NCBI GenBank assembly: GCA_017992215.1
Contig: JAGOOZ010000003.1
Coordinates: 1-34,231, forward strand
Length of the DNA stretch: 34,231 bases
Source of the DNA: Minisyncoccota bacterium
GTDB lineage: Bacteria > Patescibacteriota > Minisyncoccia > Phycocordibacterales > UBA9973
Direction: 5' to 3'
A model generated the notes under the pieces. That model made no database searches. It saw nothing but the letters and a program-made list of their open reading frames with translations, and was not told the origin of the DNA. Shown one piece after another: positions 5,799 to 12,093 of the stretch. The position numbers were made by a program, and so were the translations under genes. Position 1 is the stretch's first letter. Every line of letters begins with the position of its first letter.

Positions 5799-6176
5799 AT
5801 GAAAAAAATACTACACACCTTGTTACTCTTTTTCGTATGGTCAAACAACAATACACTTTACGCACAAGATGTCATACCAACACACACCGAGTACCTGATT
5901 GGATCCTGTCCGTATCGTGTCACACACACAGAAGAAGGAGATAAAATTTCCTACTTCAAAAATGGACAGTGGGTATTTATTAAAATATATTTCTGTCGCA
6001 CGAACACATGCACAGAAATACCCACGAGAGAGATTCAATTTTTTCTCTCTCTACGTATCCTGACAATCGAGTACTGCTATGACAACACTCCTCTGTGGTA
6101 TGAATTGTATCTTGCAAGTGATGGATCACCTGATTGGATCCTTACCAACAACGAAGAAGAGAGGCCTAGATATTGA
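5799..6176 (+). CDS. Secreted cysteine-containing protein, unknown
   Basis: 125 aa. M-K-K-I plus a hydrophobic stretch (about residues 5-15) and a small-residue site near Y-A-Q at 21-23 form a plausible signal peptide. The mature part has four cysteines (37, 66, 71, 93), many aromatic residues and no further helix, consistent with a small disulfide-bonded extracellular protein. I do not recognise the family. It is divergent from the Xer gene. A TATACT at 5769-5774, 24 nt upstream of the ATG, may drive it. The terminator hairpin starts within its last codons and its TGA stop lies in the stem, so gene and terminator are tightly fused. Confidence 0.7.
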   Translation: MKKILHTLLLFFVWSNNNTLYAQDVIPTHTEYLIGSCPYRVTHTEEGDKISYFKNGQWVFIKIYFCRTNTCTEIPTREIQFFLSLRILTIEYCYDNTPLWYELYLASDGSPDWILTNNEEERPRY

Positions 6177-6200
6177 GCACATCAATACCTAGGTCTTTTT
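6162..6200 (+). terminator. Terminator overlapping the end of the secreted-protein gene
   Basis: CCTAGATATTGA and TCAATACCTAGG pair with one mismatch around GCACA, followed by TCTTTTT. The stop codon 6174-6176 is inside the left arm. Confidence 0.85.
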
Positions 6201-6228
6201 CGTAAAAACACGAACACACCCTAAGGGC

Positions 6229-6257
6229 TTGCATTTTTTTATAATATGTGCTAGTAT
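6229..6257 (+). promoter_or_regulatory. rpsO promoter
   Basis: TTGCAT (6229-6234), 17-bp spacer, TAGTAT (6252-6257) with extended TGC. Only 9 nt separate the -10 from the rpsO ATG, so the mRNA would be leaderless or nearly so. Confidence 0.7.
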
Positions 6258-6266
6258 ATACACACG

Positions 6267-6530
6267 ATGTTAACGACAAAGAAAAAGCAAAATATTATAA
6301 AAAAGACTCAACTTCACGACAAAGATACAGGAAGTCCTGAAGTACAGATTGCTATTTTGAGCAAACGTATCGATGAGCTTGCAACACACTTGAAAGAACA
6401 CAAGAAAGATAATCACTCTCGTCGTGGACTTATCAAAATGGTTGCAGACCGACGAGGTCATCTCAAGTATCTCGAGAAGACAGACAAGGTTCGACACGGA
6501 CAAGCAACAAAAGCGATTAAGGATAAATAA
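6267..6530 (+). CDS. rpsO: 30S ribosomal protein S15
   Basis: 87 aa, two short of the E. coli protein. It is the primary binder that organises the central domain of 16S rRNA. The family signature is clear: [13 protein letters not shown] near 17-29, [14 protein letters not shown] near 42-55, and R-R-G-H-L-K-Y-L in the third helix. It stands as a single-gene unit between its own promoter and a strong terminator. The short or absent leader leaves little room for the translational autoregulation pseudoknot known for E. coli rpsO. Confidence 0.97.
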   Translation: MLTTKKKQNIIKKTQLHDKDTGSPEVQIAILSKRIDELATHLKEHKKDNHSRRGLIKMVADRRGHLKYLEKTDKVRHGQATKAIKDK

Positions 6531-6531
6531 T

Positions 6532-6568
6532 AAAAATGTCTCAACGTCACGTTGAGACATTTTTATTT
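6532..6568 (+). terminator. rpsO terminator
   Basis: AAAAATGTCTCAACG (6532-6546), loop TCA, CGTTGAGACATTTTT (6550-6564), then ATTT. A perfect 15-bp inverted repeat directly after the stop codon. Confidence 0.9.
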
Positions 6569-6683
6569 GTCGGAGACATCGCACGTGACCTGTGTATTTT
6601 AGATAGGGTATACTTATAGAGGGTCGATAGGTAGATACACACACCTACACATGTTCACATTTTAATACGTAATAAAAAATACT

Positions 6684-7187
6684 ATGATTATAAAACACAA
6701 AGAACAACGCGTTGCGATTTTTATAGATACTGCAAATCTCTATCACAGCGCAAAACATTTATATAAACGAAAAGTAAACTTTGGGGCAGTTTTGAAAGAA
6801 GCCGTCGCTGGACGTAAACTCGTACGTGCGATTGCATATGTGATCACAAGCGAGGGGGGAGAAGAGAAGGGATTTTTTGATGCACTCACAAAACTTGGTA
6901 TCGAAACAAAAACAAAAGAACTTCAGGTATTCTCTGGTGGAGCAAAAAAGGGTGATTGGGATGTCGGCATCACCGTCGATGCAATCAAGATGTCACCAAG
7001 ACTCGATGCAGTGATACTCGTCGCCGGAGATGGAGATTTTATTCCACTCGTTGAACACTTGCGGACAACAACAGGAACACAGGTTGAGGTTGTTTCATTT
7101 GGAAAATCATCTTCAATGAAACTCAAAGAGGTTGCTGATGATTTCCTCGATCTCTCAGTCAACTCTCACAAATATCTCATGAGATAA
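6684..7187 (+). CDS. NYN-domain (LabA/DUF88-like) putative RNase
   Basis: 167 aa, essentially one NYN (PIN-like nuclease) domain. The acidic residues expected to bind metal are visible: D15 in I-F-I-D-T-A-N-L, D91/D93 and D99 in K-G-D-W-D-V-G-I-T-V-D, and D116/D118 in V-A-G-D-G-D-F. The N-terminus is basic. Family members are cytoplasmic and thought to cut RNA; the substrate here is unknown. It has its own region between the rpsO terminator and a very long hairpin. A TATACT at 6609-6614 could start a leader of about 65 nt, which would be unusually long for this window. No Shine-Dalgarno sequence precedes the ATG. Confidence 0.92.
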   Translation: MIIKHKEQRVAIFIDTANLYHSAKHLYKRKVNFGAVLKEAVAGRKLVRAIAYVITSEGGEEKGFFDALTKLGIETKTKELQVFSGGAKKGDWDVGITVDAIKMSPRLDAVILVAGDGDFIPLVEHLRTTTGTQVEVVSFGKSSSMKLKEVADDFLDLSVNSHKYLMR

Positions 7188-7465
7188 GCTCGTAGAGAGA
7201 TAGATTCTAACTATCTCATACCTGTTACACAAACTGTGTAACAGGTATGAGATAGAAAATTTCTATTTTTAAAAAATAGAAAAAACCAAAAAATACATAC
7301 AGAACAACGAGAATACTCACTCTTTTATTGTGAAACACGAAGGAAAAGAACACTCACCTCACACAAGAGTATGATGTATACCATTTCAGAGAAACTTTCT
7401 TTCTGGTATTCTTACAAAAGGAGGTATCAAAAATATTCTCAACCAAACATTTTAAACATTGCACA
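7188..7465. other. Intergenic region with hairpins and an orphan Shine-Dalgarno
   Basis: The region holds a 21-bp perfect hairpin (7211-7255), a second AT-rich hairpin (7260-7282), a TGG-TATTCT -10-like box at 7404-7412, and a strong AAGGAGG at 7418-7424 with no ATG, GTG or TTG at the normal distance. The next start is ATG 7466. No convincing gene is seen. Confidence 0.4.
7211..7255 (+). terminator. 21-bp perfect hairpin after the NYN gene
   Basis: The arms 7211-7231 and 7235-7255 pair without mismatch around AAC. No immediate T-run follows, but an AT-rich hairpin with TTTTT (7260-7282) does. The left arm's CTATCTC can instead pair with GAGATAG at 7197-7203, giving two exclusive structures. 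Confidence 0.6.
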
Positions 7466-8380
7466 ATGCCCGAACAATTACCACAAAAAAATATACACGG
7501 ACTTCGAACATACTCATCTGATATGGCAGATGAGATTCGAACAAATGAAACATCTGTCATTAAGATTGCACTTGCTGAGCAAAAAAAAAGAGAGAGCAAA
7601 ATACAAGAACAAAAAATCGAAGGAACAAAAACCTCTCGAGTGCTCTTTTTTATAGGAGGATTTATTTTTATTGCAGTAGCTATCGTACTTACTATCTACG
7701 CTCTCTATCAAAAAGAAATATCTGGTACCGCACCGGTTGTCACAAAAAAAGAAGGGGCACTTGTCTCGTATGATACGTCTCACACAATCACCGTATCTGA
7801 CACCACAACAAAAAAAGAATTACTCACACAGATAGAGGACGCGACAAGCACAACCAAAACAGCGGGGACTCTAACTGCATTATTTTTTACACAAAATAAT
7901 CAGACGCTTACACTCGGACACATCACATCACTTCTTGGAATTCGAATCGAGAGAGAATTGTTTCAATCACTCAATGCACCATACATGATTGGATCATACA
8001 CGTATACGCACGAGAGTGGTGCACCCACAGACGAGCGATTCATACTTCTTACGACAAAAGATTTTACAACAACATACGCATCGCTTCTTGATTTTGAGAA
8101 AACACTTATTGATGACACATGGGATTTTTTTGATGTCACACTTCTAAAAAACAATATCTCCCTCTCGAATACAGAGTGGGTTGATACTCGAATAAAAAAC
8201 AAAGACGCCCGAGTACTTTCCCATCCTGACGGAACACCAGCGCTTATCTATATGTTTATCGACAGGGAAACACTCATCATCACACCAAGTAGAGATGCGA
8301 TTAACGAAATACTTCTCCGCATCATGACAAAAAATGCAAAACCACTCTCATTGCAAAGAGTCCCGATGGTGATACAATAG
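7466..8380 (+). CDS. Single-pass membrane protein, unknown
   Basis: 304 aa. A charged, Lys/Glu-rich cytoplasmic N-terminus (about 1-57) is followed by one transmembrane helix (59-81) and an extracytoplasmic domain of about 220 residues rich in T, S and L with no cysteines. I do not recognise the family. The architecture (soluble N-terminus, one helix, extracellular domain) suggests an envelope-anchored protein. The start ATG has no Shine-Dalgarno at the right distance; an AAGGAGG lies 42 nt upstream. An in-frame ATA at 7433 at the proper distance from that motif is a remote alternative start. Its stop codon overlaps the -10 box of the following DksA-like gene. Confidence 0.75.
   Translation: MPEQLPQKNIHGLRTYSSDMADEIRTNETSVIKIALAEQKKRESKIQEQKIEGTKTSRVLFFIGGFIFIAVAIVLTIYALYQKEISGTAPVVTKKEGALVSYDTSHTITVSDTTTKKELLTQIEDATSTTKTAGTLTALFFTQNNQTLTLGHITSLLGIRIERELFQSLNAPYMIGSYTYTHESGAPTDERFILLTTKDFTTTYASLLDFEKTLIDDTWDFFDVTLLKNNISLSNTEWVDTRIKNKDARVLSHPDGTPALIYMFIDRETLIITPSRDAINEILLRIMTKNAKPLSLQRVPMVIQ
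8370..8378 (+). promoter_or_regulatory. Extended -10 promoter, leaderless start of the DksA-like gene
   Basis: TGA-TACAAT, ending 6 nt before ATG 8385 and overlapping the upstream stop codon (8378-8380). Confidence 0.65.
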
Positions 8381-8384
8381 TCGT

Positions 8385-8735
8385 ATGAATACAGATATAT
8401 ACAAGCAAAAATTAGAAGAAGAAAAAGTACTCCTTGAATCAGAACTTTCACGACTTGGACATTTTGATGCAAAAAGTGGAGACTGGGATGCAACACCAGA
8501 GAATCAAACACTCCCTGAAGCAGACGAAAATGATAAAGCAGATCGTGCAGAAGGCTACGAGGAACGAACAGCAATTCTAAACACTCTTGAAGTACGATAC
8601 AACGATGTCATCCTCGCACTCAAGAAAATAGAAGAAGGAACATACGGTACATGCGAAGTCTCTGGTGAGCCAATTGAAGAAGACAGACTCGATGCAAATC
8701 CTGCTGCTCGTACATCGAAAGCACACATGCAATAA
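8385..8735 (+). CDS. DksA/TraR-like regulator with degenerate zinc finger
   Basis: 116 aa. An N-terminal coiled coil (about 1-26 and 56-85) precedes the DksA/TraR C-terminal signature: E-E-G-T-Y-G-T-C at 83-90, G-E-P-I-E-E-D-R-L at 94-102, and N-P-A-A-R-T at 105-110. DksA-type proteins insert into the RNA polymerase secondary channel to tune transcription. Of the four zinc positions only C90 and H114 could bind; positions 93 and 111 are serine. Zinc binding is therefore doubtful, although some family members fold without it. It is a single-gene unit with its own leaderless promoter and a strong terminator. It may be a structural homologue rather than a functional DksA. Confidence 0.85.
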   Translation: MNTDIYKQKLEEEKVLLESELSRLGHFDAKSGDWDATPENQTLPEADENDKADRAEGYEERTAILNTLEVRYNDVILALKKIEEGTYGTCEVSGEPIEEDRLDANPAARTSKAHMQ

Positions 8736-8740
8736 TGCAG

Positions 8741-8773
8741 TTAAAAAATCTCCCCTTGTGGGAGATTTTTTAA
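8741..8773 (+). terminator. Terminator after the DksA-like gene
   Basis: TTAAAAAATCTCCC (8741-8754), loop CTTGT, GGGAGATTTTTTAA (8760-8773): a perfect 14-bp stem with a T-run. Confidence 0.9.
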
Positions 8774-8775
8774 CA

Positions 8776-8784
8776 TGGGATACT
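8776..8784 (+). promoter_or_regulatory. Extended -10 promoter, leaderless start of comM
   Basis: TGG-GATACT, ending 6 nt before ATG 8791, placed just after the preceding terminator. Confidence 0.6.
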
Positions 8785-8790
8785 TAGACC

Positions 8791-10356
8791 ATGTCATTCG
8801 CACGAGTATATTCGGCGCAAACACATCTCCTTCGAGGAGCTATTGTTACTGTTGAAGTTGATATCACAGAAAACACGCTTCATGCATTCACGCTTGTCGG
8901 ACTCCCTGACAAGGCAGTTGATGAATCAAAAGACCGCATGAGTTCAGCACTAAAGAATTCACTTTTCCCCTCACCGAAAAGCCAGAACCAAAAAATCGTC
9001 ATCTCTCTTTCTCCTGCGGACATCAAAAAAGAGGGACCATATTTCGACCTCGCAATTGCACTTGCATATCTTCTCTCTTCAAAAGAAATAGAATTTAATC
9101 CTGAAGGGAAAATTTTCCTTGGAGAACTTTCTCTCAATGGAGAATTACGACCAATCAAAGGAGTTCTTCCTCTTACCCAAGAAGCAAAAAAGCGAGGATT
9201 TACTGAAATATTTGTACCTGAAGCAAATGCAAAAGAAGCAGGGCTTGTCGAAGGTATCACGGTCTACGGAGCCCGCACACTCAGAGAGGTGACTGACCAT
9301 GTGCGAAATGTGAGAACAAATAAAAAGGGTGAGCCCACAGAAGAAGAACCTCTCCGTCTCATACCACAACCTCACACAGAGATAGAAACAGAAAATAAAA
9401 CACACCATATTGATTTTTCTGATATTCGTGGACAAGAAGGAGCAAAACGAGGACTTTTAATTGCTGCGTGTGGTGGTCACAATATTGCACTTTCGGGTCC
9501 ACCCGGAACAGGAAAGACAATGCTTGCTCGTGTGTTTTCACACATCCTTCCTCCTCTTTCACACGATGATATTCTCGAAGTCACAGGAATCCATTCTATT
9601 GTTGGTATTCTTGAAGATACACTCGTCACAGAACCCCCTTTTCGTACTCCTCATCACACAGCGAGTTATGTTTCACTTATCGGTGGTGGTGCCACAATAA
9701 AACCTGGAGAAGTAACACTCGCACACAAAGGAGTATTGTTTCTTGATGAATTTCCTGAATTTGAAAAACGAGTACTTGAATCACTCCGCCAACCACTCGA
9801 AGATAATGTTGTTTCAATTTCTCGAGCAAAAGGATCGGCACTATTTCCATCAAATTTTATTCTTATTGCAGCAATGAACCCCTGTCCATGTGGAAATAAA
9901 GGCAGTAAAACAAAGGAATGTATCTGCAAACCACTTGATATTGATAGATATGCACGCAAACTTTCTGGACCTATTATGGATCGTATTGATATGTGGGTCA
10001 CCGTCGGAAATGTTGACTATGAAGCCCTCAGTACTGACAAAAAAGAAGGTGAAGAGACCTCTTCTTTAAAAGAAAAAGTGTACCGCGTCCGAGATATCCA
10101 AAAGAAACGTTTTACCACTGCAACTCGTATTCTTCACACAAATAGTGAAATGAACGCAAAAGAATTACATCACTTTGCCCCTCTTGCACCCGAAGTGAAA
10201 CAACTCCTTAACCAAAGCGCTGAACGTCTTCAATTATCAGCTCGAGCATACCATCGAATTATCAAACTTGCCCGAACTATTGCAGACCTCGATGGTCATG
10301 AAGCAATACATGAATCACATATACTCGAAGCCTTGCAATATAGACCTAAAATATAA
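8791..10356 (+). CDS. comM: ComM/YifB-family AAA+ ATPase (Mg-chelatase-like)
   Basis: 521 aa, near the usual length. An N-terminal Lon-protease-like/ChlI domain (about 1-170) precedes the AAA+ module: Walker A G-P-P-G-T-G-K-T at 236-243, Walker B V-L-F-L-D-E at 315-320, and N-P-C-P-C-G at 363-368 followed by a C-x-C at 377-379, four cysteines that could bind metal. The C-terminal Mg-chelatase domain (about 425-521) ends with the A-R-A-Y-H-R-I-I-K-L-A-R-T-I-A-D-L helix. In competent bacteria ComM is a hexameric helicase that drives branch migration of incoming DNA, so this fits natural transformation. Uptake genes are not in the window. The unit is monocistronic, with its own promoter and terminator. 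Confidence 0.95.
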   Translation: MSFARVYSAQTHLLRGAIVTVEVDITENTLHAFTLVGLPDKAVDESKDRMSSALKNSLFPSPKSQNQKIVISLSPADIKKEGPYFDLAIALAYLLSSKEIEFNPEGKIFLGELSLNGELRPIKGVLPLTQEAKKRGFTEIFVPEANAKEAGLVEGITVYGARTLREVTDHVRNVRTNKKGEPTEEEPLRLIPQPHTEIETENKTHHIDFSDIRGQEGAKRGLLIAACGGHNIALSGPPGTGKTMLARVFSHILPPLSHDDILEVTGIHSIVGILEDTLVTEPPFRTPHHTASYVSLIGGGATIKPGEVTLAHKGVLFLDEFPEFEKRVLESLRQPLEDNVVSISRAKGSALFPSNFILIAAMNPCPCGNKGSKTKECICKPLDIDRYARKLSGPIMDRIDMWVTVGNVDYEALSTDKKEGEETSSLKEKVYRVRDIQKKRFTTATRILHTNSEMNAKELHHFAPLAPEVKQLLNQSAERLQLSARAYHRIIKLARTIADLDGHEAIHESHILEALQYRPKI

Positions 10357-10382
10357 AACACCTCCATCTGGAGGTGTTTTAT
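10353..10382. terminator. Bidirectional terminator comM / basic exported protein
   Basis: ATAAAACACCTCCA and TGGAGGTGTTTTAT form a perfect 14-bp stem with a 2-nt loop. It overlaps the ends of both convergent genes. Confidence 0.9.
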
Positions 10383-10687
10383 TATGTACTCTTTTTGGGT
10401 GATACGGGAGCTTTCTTAGCTGGTGTTGTTGTCTTCTTTTTTGTTGTTTTCTTTGCGACAGGTTTTGGTGAATGAGGAGCCGTTGCAAGGGTAATCTTTT
10501 TAGGATACATCGTTAGCTTTTCTTTCTTTACAGGTGCTTTCTTCTTGGTTGGTGCTTTTTTGACTGTCGTTTTCTTTACGGGTGCTTTTGAGGTCTGAGA
10601 TACTCCTTGACTAGCAGCAAAAACAGAGACAGGTTGTCCCACAAAAATCATACATGCAATAAAAATTGAAAGATATAGTTTAATCAT
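10382..10687 (-). CDS. Exported Lys/Pro/Ala/Thr-rich basic protein
   Basis: 101 aa. A signal peptide (about 1-24, ending V-F-A-A) is followed by a low-complexity tail made of K-K-x-P and K-K-T-T/A repeats, like histone H1 tails. The tail is strongly basic and almost without hydrophobic residues, so it is probably unfolded and may bind acidic polymers (cell-wall polymers, DNA or lipopolysaccharide). The start ATG overlaps the end of the upstream M23 peptidase gene by 8 bp, implying translational coupling and a shared role at the envelope. The repeat composition is seen; the binding role is inference. Not recognised as a named family. Confidence 0.8.
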   Translation of the reverse strand: MIKLYLSIFIACMIFVGQPVSVFAASQGVSQTSKAPVKKTTVKKAPTKKKAPVKKEKLTMYPKKITLATAPHSPKPVAKKTTKKKTTTPAKKAPVSPKKST

Positions 10688-11801
10688 GGTTTTCTAATTC
10701 TCTTGTATTAACTTTAAGACCGACATATGGATTACTCAATTCACCGTGGAAACCGATGTGAACATGGGGGCCTGTTGATTTACCCGTTGATCCAACAAGA
10801 CCAATAACTTGCCCTCGTCTTACAACATCACCGGCTTTCACTGAAACCTTACTCAAGTGGGCTAATATCGCTTGTCTACCATCAGTAAAATCAATTACCA
10901 CATAGAGACCATACCCTCCATTATATCCTGAATTACGAGCAATCAATACAGTACCGTCCTGAATTGCATAAAGTGGAGTACCGGGTGGAGCAGCGAAATC
11001 GTATGCCATATCAGAGTGTAAACCCTGAGAAATGCGACCAACACCAGCAGGGAATGGCCAAATATAGCCACCTTCAACTGTACCAACTGGTTTTTCTGCT
11101 ATTACGTTCTCAGAAAATTCCTGATGGGCTTCTTCTTCGTCATGATCATCTGATGTTTCTAAAACAGGAGGAGTGAGTATTTCATTAGGGGTTTTTTCTT
11201 TTACAGCAAGGGTATTCTCAACTTTTACAACCTTTTTAGGTTCTTCTTTTACGAGAGTTTTTGCATTTTGAACAGGAACTTGTTTTTCGGTCTTTTCAGC
11301 ACTTTCTTTCACTGGAACGACAGTAAGTACCTGCCCAACCTTGAGCGTGCTTGTCTTTTTAAGGTCTATGTTTGAAGCAAAGAGAGCAGCCCGAGATGTT
11401 TTGAATTTCTTTGCAATACCATCGATAGTATCTCCCTTTTTAACAGTATAAGAAACAATCTTAAGAGAAGAAGCAGAAGATGTAAGGTCAATATCAGCAT
11501 CAAGACCACCCCCCACAGACAAAAGACTTCCTTCCTCAACAATAGGAACAATAAATACTTCTGAACTGTTTTTTATGTCTGGATTAACCGATGACTCCAA
11601 AAGGGGAACTGTTTGAGAATTATGAATAACGACAGTATCCATTTCAGACGAAGCTTCAGTCTCTACGCCAAGCACTTTTGAGACAAAATTACCAAAAAAA
11701 CTTGCTTCTGACTGTACTGGAAACGCAAAAACAATACTATAGAGAAAAACAGAAAAACAAACCTTAATGATTGAAGGCTTGAAAAATAACGATATTTTCA
11801 T
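10680..11801 (-). CDS. LysM - M23 peptidoglycan endopeptidase (NlpD/MepM-like)
   Basis: 373 aa from the chosen start. A signal peptide (about 1-32) precedes a low-complexity region. One LysM repeat follows (about 115-165: S-Y-T-V-K-K-G-D-T to L-K-V-G-Q-V-L), then a Lys/Glu-rich linker and an M23 lysostaphin-like domain (about 245-355). Zn ligands are visible as H262 and D268 (H-S-D-M-A-Y-D) and H346/H348 (G-P-H-V-H-I). A supporting histidine lies at 315 (L-A-H-L-S). It is exported, binds peptidoglycan and probably cuts peptide cross-links, or activates another amidase. The open frame extends to ATG 11861 and TTG 11876, but M-K-I-S-L-F at 11801 gives the best signal peptide. The tail gene 10382-10687 overlaps its end. 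Confidence 0.9.
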   Translation of the reverse strand: MKISLFFKPSIIKVCFSVFLYSIVFAFPVQSEASFFGNFVSKVLGVETEASSEMDTVVIHNSQTVPLLESSVNPDIKNSSEVFIVPIVEEGSLLSVGGGLDADIDLTSSASSLKIVSYTVKKGDTIDGIAKKFKTSRAALFASNIDLKKTSTLKVGQVLTVVPVKESAEKTEKQVPVQNAKTLVKEEPKKVVKVENTLAVKEKTPNEILTPPVLETSDDHDEEEAHQEFSENVIAEKPVGTVEGGYIWPFPAGVGRISQGLHSDMAYDFAAPPGTPLYAIQDGTVLIARNSGYNGGYGLYVVIDFTDGRQAILAHLSKVSVKAGDVVRRGQVIGLVGSTGKSTGPHVHIGFHGELSNPYVGLKVNTRELENHD

Positions 11802-11998
11802 CAAAGGGCTGTTTCGAGAAGTCGATATGCCGTCTGAATCTGTATGAGTTTTTAAATACATAACAAAAGGGGTCAAGCGGTGTATCTGTCGTAATCTGAG
11901 ATAGGGAAATATTCGGGTAGTATAGGGTATCTATATATATGAACCCCTATCTATTAAGACTAGCCCGTGGTAGGTAAATAGTCAATAGAGTAATACAC

Positions 11999-12032
11999 AG
12001 GTAGTCCACAGGCGTGGGAATACCTTGTTTTT
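11999..12032 (+). terminator. Orphan terminator-like hairpin
   Basis: AGGTAGTCCAC and GTGGGAATACCT pair imperfectly around AGGC, followed by TGTTTTT. Its T-tract touches the -35 box of the next promoter. It may end a short RNA starting near 11930-11940. Confidence 0.45.
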
Positions 12033-12060
12033 GGACAGCACTGTCTATATATAGTATAAT
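12031..12060 (+). promoter_or_regulatory. Promoter of the 952-aa gene operon
   Basis: TTGGAC (12031-12036), 18-bp spacer, TATAAT (12055-12060). The predicted start near 12067 gives a leader of about 27 nt. Confidence 0.7.
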
Positions 12061-12093
12061 TTTATTGTATTTATTACTTCTTTTTTATATAAA

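Larger units (their letters stand above)
11862..12093. other. Divergent intergenic region with possible small RNA
   Basis: Between the leftward peptidase and the rightward 952-aa gene. On the minus strand a TATACT at 11919-11924 could serve the peptidase. A hairpin followed by T5 (11999-12032) reads as a rightward terminator although no rightward gene precedes it. A 12-codon frame ATG 11939 to TAG lies upstream. The promoter of the 952-aa gene is at 12031-12060. Confidence 0.4.

Noticed and set aside
5719-5865. N-terminal extension of the Xer recombinase
   Set aside because: The extension covers the TGG-TATACT promoter and has a Cys/Phe/Tyr-rich composition unlike Xer proteins; ATG 5718 fits the family length.
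7371-7655. 94-aa rightward ORF starting M-M-Y-T-I-S-E-K
   Set aside because: It overlaps the 304-aa membrane protein in another frame, with a composition typical of a shadow frame; the AAGGAGG at 7418 lies inside it, not before its start.
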